Origin: Parachlorella kessleri
Taxonomy: Eukaryota > Chlorophyta > Trebouxiophyceae > Chlorellales > Chlorellaceae
Direction: 5' to 3'
DNA length: 16,820 bases
NCBI GenBank assembly: GCA_001598975.1
Contig: BBXU01003285.1
Coordinates: 1 to 16,820, forward strand
Shown here piece by piece: positions 9,801-16,820 of this stretch. Below the pieces are notes generated by a model. It was not told the DNA's origin and did not search any database. It saw only the letters and a list, made by a program, of their open reading frames with translations. Position numbers and translations under genes: made by a program. The number at the start of each line of letters is the position of its first letter. The stretch's first letter is position 1.

Positions 9801-12800
9801 TGTGGCTCTGCAATTGTTGTAGCTGGTATATGGTAAGGGTAGCCAGGATAGCAGGTAGAAGTCAAATGCGTGCCGGTGGCTTGCTCCTGCGGGCACTTGC
9901 TCTTCCAGGCGCGGCTCCGCAGCTCCTCAAAGCAGAGCTCCTCGCCTGCTGGGCAGGCAAAGAGGTGCATAGGACTTGCTCATTATGCTCTGCCATGTTA
10001 CAGATCTTGATATTGAAGGCCAGCGGCTATTTAGGCATAGCAGAACTTCCTACCTAAGTCTATTTTGACTTGTGGCTGAGGTGCGAGAGCAACGCCTGCC
10101 TTAAGGGCTACCTGGCGCAAGCAAAGTCACTGGCACATCACGGTCCTAGGTGAGCAAGGGCATGGCACACACCATTCGCCGACATTGCCGCCTCGTCAAA
10201 GGCCAGTATTTCTTCCCGCTTGCGCTTCGCTTCAGGCGGCTCAGCTGCCTTGGGCTGCAGTGCTGGACGTGACATAGAAACGGACACGGGTGCCAATGGC
10301 GGTAGACTGGGATCAGCCTGCAAAGTTCAGTCACGCACCAACCGTTAAGTAAAAGCGAGCACCGCAGTCCGCTTCGCATCCAGTGGTAGGTCTACTCTGC
10401 CTCGATTGCCTCAAAGAAGGCAGGACTGTAGCAAAAGGACACTGCAGCTTGATCCATACGACAGCCGCACCAAAACGGAGGCAGTAGCAGGCACTCACCC
10501 GGTGCAGCCGCAGAGGGTCATCGGCAAGTGCCTCGTCCAGGTGGCCAGCCCGGGTACTGCCGCGTTCCAGTCGCTGCCGCAAAGTAGGCTCCTGCATAAT
10601 GCAAGTGGAATTGCTGGAAGGATCAGGCTAAGCGACATTGCGTGCCCAGAAGATGCCTGCGATTTGGGTATTTGGGTCTCCATGTATTACCAGCCAGACT
10701 CTCTCGCCCCTAATCCACTGCACACAGTCTGCCCTCTGCTGTCCCAGCTGCAAACCAGATAGCGTGGCTGTGTCCCCTTTCAGACATGCTAGTATCACCC
10801 TTCACCTGCTGGTTTAAGACTGCCTCAGGTCCCGCGGTTGCAGCCTGCTCCTGAAACTCCGGGTCCACTGGGATATCTAAAGCGGGCGCCGGTGGTGCTG
10901 AGTGTGCCGGCTGCTGTTTGATCCTCTGCCCTGCCCATGAAGTGGCATGCTGCGTGTTCTCCTTGCGGCTCTGCTCAAAGGAGCCCAGCTTGGACCAAGG
11001 GCCAGCGGCCGACCTGTTAAAGGTACACACCTTGTCAACACAGGTCGAAATGGCCCTCGGACGACACCAAGGGACACATAGCATAGAGGCAACATAAGTG
11101 AAAGACCTAATCAACCGTCCAGCCATGCCAAGTAGATTTGTCACCAGGATCGCGCCAAGCTTGCTGATAGCCATATCCCACTGCTCGACTTACCGTCCGG
11201 CAGCAAATAAGGCTGCAGGAGCAGACTGTGCAGGGGCCGCCTCCTGGAACTCATCATCAGTGAAGATGGCCAAACCCTCAGCATTCTCCTGTTCAGCAGG
11301 CCTCGGAGGAGATGCTGCATGATCAACATCATGACATAGGTAAGATAGGACCGTTGTAGTACAATGTAACCCATATTCGGTCAGCATTTGATTATATGAT
11401 GCTCGCTCGCCATACACTATCGCCCAGGTACTCATCCCCTGAGCCCAGGTGTGGTAAGAGCCACCAGAGCCACCCACCTTCACTAAGTCTGTCCACACCT
11501 GCTTTACGCTTCAGAGCCGCCGGCCCACCCAGCCCACCACCTGCCCGTGAGTTGCGCCTGGCGCCGATGGTCCCCAGCGTGTGTCGGCCAGGGTGCTCGA
11601 ACTCTACACCGCCTGCCTGCTGTTCTTGGGCTTTGCGTTGGATGCGCTTTGCCTGCAGACGGTTTGGGATCCACTATGATGAGGAAAGACAGCATGACCA
11701 GGTGTTCAATCTTGCCAGTCCTGCCTTAATTAGGAATGAACTGAAGACAAGTGGTGCTTGCAGGATACCAAAGCGTCGGCGTGGCATAAGCATATCAGCA
11801 GTCGCCTGATCAATGCCACACAGCTTGGGCTGCAGCCACAGCCTCTTGTAACCCCTTCAAAAGATTGCTATGGCAGCCGAGTCCCACCATGCGCTGCTGA
11901 AACTCAGCAAACTTGGCTTTCAGCCGGTCCACAGGGGCCGCCAGGCGGTTAATGCCCTGCTGGTACACAGCATCGGCTTTGGCATAGTTGCCGCGAAACT
12001 CCAAGTAGGTGGCATAGGCTATGTAGTATAGCGTATGCTCCAAGCCCATCTCATTCTCCTGTGTGTTGCAAAAATTAGCTGCTGGTGAGTAACTTGACTA
12101 TATTTAGTCGGGGTGTACGGGATCAGCATGCATGCAAGATGTTGTATGTCTCACAAACCTTGAGAAATAGGAAAACGTCGCCAGGGTCAGGCAGGCAGTC
12201 AGCCTGCAGATTAGCAAGAAACTGATGGAAATAATAGCGAGTACAGGTAGAATTAGCCTTTATAGCCCTTCCAGCAATGCCAAACCTCCATGCTGCCAAG
12301 CCCACGTGCCCGTCTATACTGTCAGTACGCACGGCAGCGTTTAATGCTACCTTATAGTTATATGTGGCATACAGTGTGTGCCGGTCTCACGTACATACTG
12401 CACCCAGACTCGCAGATAGCGGATATCGTCCTTGTAGCGTGGCAGCGTTTGCAGCTCACGCGTGCACCGCTCCAATAAGGGCAGCAGCTCTGCTTTGTGG
12501 CCGCCAGCCTGGAACGTCTCCTGTGTCCACTTGATGAACCTGCAGGCAGCCGCACATCGGTGCAGCGTCTGCCTTTGCTTCTGTCCTTATGCTCAGCTGC
12601 TAGCTGGCCCTTGCACTTGCTGCCCTGAGGCCCCACCAACCCTCCAACTCACTTGAGCCAAACCTCCAGCGGGTCTTCGCCGCTATACGTCGCGATCTCT
12701 TCCCAGAACTCCCTGCACCAATGCACAGCGTGGGGTGGCTAGCGAGGCGTGGCCCAGCAGCTGCCAAATGCTGCCAAGGGTTGGTTGCGCACCGCTTCTG

Positions 12801-12938
12801 CTCCTCCACCAGCTGCTTGCGGAGCTCAGCGGTGTTATCTCGGAGCCCGCTGGCTTTCCTGCCAGCCTTCAGCGGCTGGAAGTTCTCCTTGCTGAGCTCC
12901 CAATCCTGCTGCGGTGCAGCAGTGTTGGCGGCATTCAT
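4409..12938 (-). CDS. BUB1: MadBub spindle-assembly-checkpoint protein (Mad3/BubR1 plus Bub1 kinase), 26 exons
   Basis: Checkpoint scaffold and kinase acting at kinetochores and in the mitotic checkpoint complex that inhibits APC/C-Cdc20. Exons, high to low: 12938-12793, 12712-12653, 12539-12395, 12203-12159, 12058-11888, 11652-11478, 11314-11194, 11013-10806, 10591-10499, 10317-10173, 9948-9707, 9505-9404, 9275-9132, 8899-8758, 8562-8480, 8235-7990, 7852-7502, 7269-7141, 6890-6687, 6484-6320, 6172-6108, 5932-5764, 5513-5381, 5268-5171, 4968-4818, 4623-4409. They total 3948 nt, 1315 residues, with every junction in phase. Domain order: KEN1 (17-19), TPR (about 49-189), ABBA-like (262-269), KEN2 (305-307), GLEBS (438-448), CM1 x3 (about 518-646), F-x-I-x-E-D-T array (670-777), KEN3 (875-877), kinase (about 1020-1315). 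Less certain points: the exon 11 acceptor, the exon 12 donor, the exon 24 acceptor, and whether the last exon ends at 4409 or splices on at its GTAAGC. Confidence 0.93.
7141..7269 (-). other. KEN3-containing exon of MadBub
   Basis: Exon 18 begins directly after its acceptor with DKENTDGPRAV, following HIVE from exon 17, so the junction makes IVEDKEN. Human BUB1 also has KEN boxes between its CM1 and kinase, so the position is sensible. The rest is an Ala/Leu-rich helix-prone stretch ending AELLLQQ. Confidence 0.8.
7502..8562 (-). repeat. F-x-I-x-E-D-T-x-F motif array of MadBub (six copies)
   Basis: Exons 15-17 encode six copies at about residues 670, 690, 711, 732, 752 and 769: IVIQEDTQF, FAIREDTQF twice, FAIREDTQL, FNIREDTQF and FSIKEDTVF. 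The first and fifth are each split by an intron at the same place, between E and D, in phase 0. F-x-I-x-x-D fits the spacing of the ABBA Cdc20-binding motif, except that Arg/Lys/Gln replaces the usual aromatic at position 4, so the assignment is an inference. Exon 15 is supported by phase on both sides and by supplying the missing first half of the first motif. After the array, exon 17 continues into an Ala-rich linker. Confidence 0.8.
8041..8226 (-). repeat. 63-bp tandem repeat in MadBub exon 16
   Basis: Three head-to-tail units at 8041-8103, 8104-8166 and 8167-8226 (the last 60 bp and diverged at one end). On the plus strand each starts CTGYGTGTCCTCCCTGATGG. The first two full units differ at only a few bases. 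Each unit encodes one copy of PAGGFAIREDTQ plus an Ala/Lys linker, so the reading frame is preserved. Near identity at DNA level points to recent expansion or ongoing homogenisation. Confidence 0.93.
8758..9505 (-). repeat. Three paralogous exons each encoding a Bub1 conserved motif 1 (CM1)
   Basis: Exons 12 (9505-9404), 13 (9275-9132) and 14 (8899-8758). Each starts in phase 0 right after an acceptor with G-(S)-L-P and ends with a CM1 core: EPTMTIATRDAFAAVNNMF, EPTMTLATRNAFSAINNMF and EPTVTINTKAAFEAINGMF. Exon 13 carries an extra partial EPTMHTI. The family motif (human BUB1 P-T-V-H-T-K-E-A-L...M-N-M-F) normally occurs once and, when phosphorylated, recruits Mad1. Exons 13 and 14 also share the preceding GSLPxExTxLPP block, so whole exons were duplicated. 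The donor of exon 12 is the weakest point: GT at 9403 keeps phase 0 but is poor. Confidence 0.85.
9707..9948 (-). other. GLEBS (Bub3-binding) exon of MadBub
   Basis: Exon 11 encodes GEELCFEELRSRAW, matching the GLEBS core (G-x-E-x-S/C-F-E-E-L/I-R-A/S) with the paired Glu that contacts Bub3. The rest is Gln/Ala/Pro-rich linker. I chose the acceptor after the pyrimidine-rich CTCTTTGCCTGCCCAG because it is strong and keeps phase 1. A weaker acceptor about 24 bases upstream would add eight residues in the same frame. Confidence 0.9.
10806..11314 (-). other. ABBA-like motif and KEN2 cassette of MadBub
   Basis: Exons 7 (11314-11194) and 8 (11013-10806). Exon 7 has GLAIFTDDEF, which resembles the ABBA motif (F-x-I/L/V-F/Y/H-x-D/E) that binds Cdc20, but with Leu in place of the first Phe. 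Exon 8 has PWSKLGSFEQSRKENTQHAT, the conserved second KEN box context. It is followed by LDIPVDPEF, a second degenerate ABBA-like element. An ABBA-KEN2-ABBA order is the known cassette by which BubR1/Mad3 engages a second Cdc20. The junction codon CG|G at exons 7/8 is in phase. Confidence 0.88.
11888..12938 (-). other. MadBub N-terminal module: KEN1 box and Mad3/BUB1 homology region I (TPR)
   Basis: Exons 1-5. Exon 1 holds DWELSKENFQPLKAGR, the conserved N-terminal KEN box context of Mad3/BubR1, which binds Cdc20 as a pseudosubstrate. Exons 2-5 encode the TPR-like fold that binds KNL1. They read in order EEIATYSGEDPLEVWLK, then FIKWTQETFQAGG, then LPRYKDDIRYLRVWVQY, then ADCLPDPGDVFLFLK, and finally YAKADAVYQQGINRLAAP and FAEFQQRM. 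These blocks match the family order closely, and each is recovered only when the introns are removed, which confirms the splice sites. Confidence 0.95.
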
Positions 12939-12961
12939 CGCCTCGGACAAGCTGGCTGCAT
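12935..12961 (-). promoter_or_regulatory. Short upstream ORF overlapping the MadBub start codon
   Basis: A nine-codon frame (eight residues plus TGA) starts with ATG at 12961-12959 and its TGA overlaps the predicted MadBub ATG as ATGA. If the 5' leader extends this far, ribosomes would meet it first, so it may limit or couple MadBub translation. The main start was chosen because the in-frame sequence above it soon meets TAA and because residues 12-19 already form the conserved DWELSKEN block. Confidence 0.45.
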
Positions 12962-13332
12962 CACTTTAAATGAAATGGGGCCTGCCGAGGCTGGGTGCAC
13001 TCAATCTGGGAACGTTCCACCTGTCTCAGTGGGTTTCATTCAGCGGCAGCGCAGCAGGCATTGCAGCTCACTCCCGAGCAGTCTCCTCGACTGCTCCTCG
13101 ATATCCAAGCTGCAAAAGGTGAATGCTGAAAGATGGATCGTTGCGTTGACGTTGTCTGCCAGCTGTGGACGAGGTGCACCAGTGAAACACTGCATGTGAT
13201 CTGGGCTAGAAACGATGCTTCTAGCAGGCACTAGGACTGTTCCTGAGGGTGTAGAACGCAGGATTGTTTAGGTGGCAGGGACCTTAAGGGGTACAGCCTC
13301 GGGCACCAATAAGGCCCCCTCAGAGCACCCAG
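12939..13332. promoter_or_regulatory. Divergent intergenic region between MadBub and VPS16
   Basis: Only 394 bases separate the two start codons, so both 5' UTRs and both promoters must lie here or overlap. I see no convincing TATA box, and no reading frame here that continues either protein. A bidirectional promoter is an inference from spacing alone. Confidence 0.5.
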
Positions 13333-16300
13333 ATGGCTGATGAGCCCTTGGACAGCTATGAGGACTGGCAGCAGGTTGGCACCGCCTACTACTCCCGCAG
13401 GGAGCTGTACCCCATTGACTGGAGCGCCAGGGGCCTCAACTTGGCCTTTCTGAGGTGCGCGATACTGCTTTCGAGCGTTCCCATCTCATGCTGGTGCTTG
13501 CATAGCAGGCTGTCCGCCTCCAGCATGCCTCGACAGCACCACTTGTGTCCCCCTGTCCAGGGTTTACGGCGGTGCAGCTGGCGGCCCCATAGCCGCCTTC
13601 CGCGATGATCGCAAGGTGGTGCTGTATGTGGGCGCCCTCACCAAGCCTGACATCCAGCTGTTCACGGCTGCCGGCAGCTCCCTGGGGAGGGTTCTGTGGG
13701 ACAAGGGCCGCATCCAGGCTGTGGGCTGGACCCCAGAGGAGCACTTGGTGGTGGTTGACGACCGGGGGCAGGTGGGTATTGCGATTATGCAGCTGGGGTC
13801 GGAACAAGCCGCCTGGTACAGGGCTGCCTTCATACACTTGTCGAGATGTCAGCCAAGCCAGCCGGGGAGGCGCTGCCAACTGTCCTGGCCTGTGCATCAC
13901 TCTGGTCCTCACTGTCGCTGCGGACAGCAAGCATTGCACGGCATGTGCTGATGCTAATATGTCAAGCTGATACCATTCCCCAGGTGCACATCTACCCTGT
14001 CCAAGGCGGCCAATCCATCCAGCAGGTGTCCCTGGGGCTGGAGTGTGAGCAAGAGGGCATCGCTGACTCCGTGGTGTTCCCGGACGGCGTCGTGGCCATG
14101 TCACCCCTGCGACACCTCTGGTGAGAGTTAAAGGGCGGTGCATCCCCTGAATGAGAGCCGCCAGCTGGGCAGTGGTGGGGCGCTCCATAGCGCCTGCATG
14201 CATCTGACCTTTTTTTGCTCGCAGGGAGCTGCATGTCCCTGCTCCAGATCCAAGACCCGACTTGCGAGCAAAGCAAGTGGTGTCCCTGTTTGAGTGCATA
14301 CCCAACTTGCGAGCAGGGATTGCATGTTCCTGTTCCAGGTGCATACCAAACTTGGGGGAGCCTCGGGTGCAGCGCCTGCCAGCCCCCTGCTCCCAGGCCA
14401 CCCCCGTCCACTGCTTGGCGGCCATCCCGCCACAAGTCAGCGCGTCAGGCTCGCTAGAGGTGCGCTCTGCTGCAATTGGCCATGGCGAGCACGGCAGCCA
14501 TGCCTTTTCCCTGGGCTACAGGTGGTGTTAGCGGTGCAGAGCACCCTCCGTGCGTGGGCGCTACAACTCCCACCAACACTTTTTCGACTTCCTTCACTGA
14601 CTAGACTGCAGGTGGTGGTAGCGGTGGAGAACACCCTGCGGGTGGTGGACGCCAACGAGGTGCTGCCCACCCCCGTCTTTGAGGGCCCCATTGTGCGGCT
14701 CGCCGCCAGCCCCTGCGGCAAGTTTGTGGGCGGCTACGGTCAAGACGGGACCGTCCACATCTGGACTGCAGGTGGGCGTGGGTGGGGCCGGCACTTGTAT
14801 GAGTGGGAGGGCGACCTCATGCGACCCGCTCTGCTTTGCTGGTTCTTGTTGTGCGGGGCAATGAGGAATGGAGGTGAGCACTGTGGACGTCTGTAATACC
14901 GGAGCTTGCCTGTCCTGACGTCAGCATACTGCTCCTCGTTGGGAAACCACTGGCTGCCAGCGCTTGTGATCAGCTGACTAATGCTTTGAGATCAGTGGAC
15001 AGCTTTTGTGACAGGATCTCAAAGCCGAGTTATTACAAGCATCCCTTCCCCTCTGTGCAGACATTACCGATGTGGTGACCTGGGCGGGAGGCTTCATAAA
15101 ACTGAACAGCTCTTGGAGGCGGGGCGCACACTGTGTAACACCGTAACACAATGTAAATGCCACTACCTTCTGTGCAGACATCGCCGATGTGGTGACCCGA
15201 GTGGGAGTGTCAGAAACAGTTGACAGCTTTCTGGAGGCGGGGCTAGGGGGCGCCGAGGGCGCCGGCAGCCTCCCCCAGACCCCGCCCGACCAGCTGGTCT
15301 GGTGCGGCAGCGACGGGCTGGCACTTTTCTGGGAGGTGAGACGTGCTTTGGGCTTTCTCCCTGCATTCTCTGCTTGACAGTCGCATGCATGCATGCGCCC
15401 TTGAGCGACGGCTGGACTTGCCTGCCCTGCAGCAACCAACCTGGCCTGCCCCTGTTCTAAAAACGCCCCCCGGGCGCGCTGCAGTTCTGCTCCGGCTTGC
15501 TGCTGGTGACCACCGGGGGCGAGTGGCGGTGGTGGGAGTGCGACGCGTCGGCAGCCTTCGTCCCAGAGGTGGACGGGGTGCGCATCTTGACTAACCAGGG
15601 CCACAGCCTACTGCGGCGGGTGCCGGCGGCGCTGGTCAGCGTGCTGGAGCTAGGCTCCACCAGCCCGGGTGAGTCACGGGTTAGTTCATGCAGGGGGGGT
15701 TTCCTAGATTATATGATGGGGTGCCCCCGGCGCTGGTCAGCGTGCTGGAGCTGGGGTCAACCAGCCCCGGTGAGTCGGGGATTAGTCAAACGGTGCCTGG
15801 GACTGTCCTGTTCTGCATCCCCCCGCCGCTGCTTGTGAGCCCTGCTGCCAGGAATGTGCCTTCTCAGCTGCTGCATTTCATGTGCAGGCGCCCTGCTGTA
15901 CGACGCTCGGCGGCTGTGTGATTCCCCAAGAGCTCCCCGTCAGCCCTGCTGCCAAGATTGTGCACTTTCACTTGCTGTGTGTTGTGTTGCAGGCGCCTTG
16001 CTCTAGAAGGCTGTTTGGTGCCCCTGTTGCCTTCCGTCGGAGCTGCCGCAGTGATGCCCTGGTTGTCTTTGTCTAAAGCTGCCGCAAGTCGATTGCAGGC
16101 GCCCTGCTGCACGACGCGCGGCCGCTGCTTGATGCTCCTGTTGCCTGTTGTCAGCGGTGCTGCTGTCAAGTGCAGGCGCCCTGCGGTACGACGCGCGGCT
16201 TGCTATATTCTATCAACTCCTGCATTTTTTTTGCAGGCGCCCTGCTGTACGATGCTCGGCGGCTGTTTGACGCCCAGGACGCCCGGGCCACTGGGGAGCT

Positions 16301-16403
16301 GCTGGACATTCTCAAGGCGGGGGACCTGCCGGCTGCGGTGACCAGCTGCCTGCGGGCGGCGGCCGCTGAGCTGGACCCGCGCAAGCAGGAGGCGCTCATG
16401 AAG
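13333..16403 (+). CDS. VPS16: VPS16, HOPS/CORVET subunit, 5' part (eight exons, truncated by window end)
   Basis: Core subunit of the HOPS and CORVET tethers for fusion at vacuole and endosome membranes; it pairs with VPS33. Exons: 13333-13454, 13561-13771, 13984-14120, 14225-14459, 14612-14771, 15178-15335, 15485-15668 and 16237-16403, 1374 nt, 458 codons, all in phase. Family landmarks in order: DWQQVGTAYYSRRELYPIDW at the N-terminus, VYGGAAGGPIAAFRDD, GWTPEEHLVVVDDRGQ, VAVENTLRVVDANEV, ASPCGKFVGGYGQDGTVHIW, DQLVWCGSDGLALFWE, FVPEVDGVRILTNQGHSLLRRVP and LELGSTSPGALLYDARRLFD. This covers the N-terminal beta-propeller and the beginning of the helical solenoid. The family is about 840 residues, so the VPS33-binding half lies beyond 16820. 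Exons 4 and 5 have alternative boundaries and exons 6-8 have intronic copies (separate entries). Confidence 0.93.
14221..14357 (+). repeat. Three diverged 45-47 bp tandem units within VPS16 exon 4
   Basis: Units at about 14221-14267 (47 bp), 14268-14312 (45 bp) and 14313-14357 (45 bp). Each starts GCAGGG or GCAAAG, has a TCCCTGTT-like centre and ends with AACTTGCGA or AACTTGGGG. The first unit begins at the exon 4 acceptor itself, and the third contains another acceptor-like CTGTTCCAG. The frame is open throughout and encodes two IPNL-containing repeats that have no counterpart in VPS16 proteins I know. They may be translated, or alternative acceptors may skip part of them. Confidence 0.7.
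14512..14650 (+). repeat. Duplicated acceptor and exon start of VPS16 exon 5
   Basis: The sequence after the acceptor at 14521 (GTGGTGTTAGCGGTGCAGAG, then CACCCTCCG) is repeated exactly 90 bases later after the acceptor at 14611 (GTGGTGGTAGCGGTGGAGAA, then CACCCTGCG). The downstream copy gives the family sequence VVVAVENTLRVVD. The upstream copy gives VVLAVQSTLRAW and stays open into it, so using the first acceptor would insert 30 residues in frame. Confidence 0.85.
14983..15025. repeat. Perfect 11-bp inverted repeat in VPS16 intron 5
   Basis: GCTTTGAGATC at 14983-14993 and its exact complement GATCTCAAAGC at 15015-15025, with a 21-base loop. It sits in the intron just before the decayed exon 6 copy and could form a hairpin in the pre-mRNA. 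No further sign of a mobile element is seen. Confidence 0.6.
15061..15251 (+). repeat. Decayed upstream copy of VPS16 exon 6
   Basis: True exon 6 starts at 15178 after CTGTGCAG with ACATCGCCGATGTGGTGACC. A copy of its first part, with its own CTCTGTGCAG acceptor, lies 117 bases upstream at 15061 (ACATTACCGATGTGGTGACC) and stays alignable to CTTGGAGGCGGGGC at about 15112-15125. Read in the phase set by exon 5, the copy reaches TAA at about 15142, so it is a pseudo-exon. Confidence 0.85.
15620..15790 (+). repeat. Duplicated end and donor of VPS16 exon 7
   Basis: The last 49 bases of exon 7 plus the start of its intron (about 15620-15690) are repeated at about 15721-15790. Both copies contain GGCGCTGGTCAGCGTGCTGG and end in a GTGAGTC donor (15669 and 15770), followed by a similar ATTAGT or GTTAGT intron start. 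The offset is 101 bases. The first donor gives the correct phase into exon 8; the second copy lies in the intron. Confidence 0.88.
15836..16290 (+). repeat. Five copies of the VPS16 exon 8 acceptor and exon start
   Basis: The block GCAG|GCGCCCTGCTGTACGA or close variants occurs with exon-start positions 15888, 15993, 16099, 16176 and 16237. Only the last continues into the family sequence ARRLFDAQDARATGELL. The first two copies also share upstream intron sequence (AGCCCTGCTGCCA at about 15839 and 15940), so the repeated unit is intron tail plus exon start. Spacings are 105, 106, 77 and 61 bases. The second copy is already stopped by TAG after CTC. Confidence 0.92.
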
Positions 16404-16820
16404 GTCGGAGTTGTTGTTGTGGCGGTGGTGGTGTGAGTTGGTGGAGGGGTGGAGGGGCAGGGGGCGGTGTGTGTGTGTGTGGTTTGATTGTTGCCCTGTG
16501 TGTGGGGGGGTGGAGAGGTTGGGCACGCGCGGCCAAAGGCAGGGCAGCAGGAAATGTTTCCACAAAGTGCCTCCCTTCTTCGCTGGGGACTCAGAGAGAG
16601 CCGGAAAGCAATGTGGGTCCCCTTGGGCGCTTGTGATCGCCCTGCTACAGGAGCAGGTGTTACAAAGTGCGACCTTGTCCGAGCTAGCAACCCAGCCTCG
16701 TCAGCCTCCAAGACATACTCGAAGCACTGTGTCTGGTGGTAAATTGACCAGCCCCTACCAACCCAGCACATAAGCAACCTGCTCCTTGTCTCGCACGTAG
16801 CCCGCCTTGCCCCCCCNCCC
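16404..16820 (+). other. VPS16 intron 8 (incomplete) and window edge
   Basis: The intron opens with GTCGGAG after codon AAG of ALMK. It has a GT/GGT-rich tract near 16404-16520, including a (GT)n run at about 16467-16480, and ends in a C run with one N at 16817. I do not find the expected next VPS16 exon (AASYG-like start), so it probably lies outside the window. Confidence 0.55.

Noticed and set aside
13436..14435. Minus-strand open frames of 329, 147 and 101 residues
   Set aside because: They cover VPS16 exons and introns in antisense. Their apparent internal repeats (LGMH...) come from the 45-bp DNA repeats in exon 4.
14983..15025. Inverted repeat as the end of a mobile element
   Set aside because: The arms are only 21 bases apart, with no target duplication or transposase; at most a small hairpin.
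16166..16777. Minus-strand 203-residue open frame
   Set aside because: Antisense to VPS16 exon 8 and to a GT-rich intron; its Thr/His/Pro-rich middle is translated low-complexity sequence.
1..16820. tRNA, rRNA or other structured RNA genes
   Set aside because: I saw no cloverleaf with the conserved T-loop sequence and no rRNA-like segment on either strand by reading; a covariance-model search was not possible here.

Overview
This is a nuclear genomic window from a eukaryote, most likely a chlorophyte green alga. It is GC-rich and its genes are dense and split by many short GT-AG introns whose acceptors typically end in TGCAG. One gene encodes a plant/algal-type SBP (SQUAMOSA-promoter-binding) zinc domain, and TGTAA, the usual chlorophyte polyadenylation signal, lies beyond the genes. 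I cannot name the species. The sequence ends in a C run containing an N, so it probably stops at an assembly edge. All gene models below were spliced by hand from reading frame, splice signal, phase agreement and protein-family match; none is backed by transcript data.

Layout. (1) About 547-2948, plus strand: a five-exon gene for an SBP-domain transcription factor of about 463 residues. The SBP domain is spread over four exons and the rest is low complexity. The sequence before 547 may hold more 5' exons or only UTR. (2) 2949-4408: no supportable gene; the convergent 3' ends of genes 1 and 3, with candidate TGTAA signals on both strands. (3) 12938 down to 4409, minus strand: a 26-exon gene for a MadBub (Mad3/BubR1-Bub1) spindle-checkpoint protein of about 1315 residues. 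It has KEN box, TPR domain, ABBA-like motif, second KEN, GLEBS, a triplicated conserved motif 1 (CM1), a six-copy F-x-I-x-E-D-T-x-F array, third KEN and a complete Bub1 kinase domain. All 25 splice junctions keep phase. (4) 12939-13332: a short divergent intergenic region, presumably a shared promoter. (5) 13333 to the right edge, plus strand: the first eight exons (458 codons) of VPS16, the HOPS/CORVET tethering subunit, cut off by the window end.

The three genes are not functionally linked; this is ordinary eukaryotic gene order. The unusual part is local duplication inside genes. MadBub has tandemly duplicated exons and a 63-bp in-frame repeat that multiply short linear motifs. VPS16 has intronic copies of its own exon edges at four places, and one 568-bp intron consists largely of copies of its flanking exon ends. 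That resembles repeated tandem duplication of exon-intron junctions, a process linked to intron growth, intron gain and alternative splice sites.
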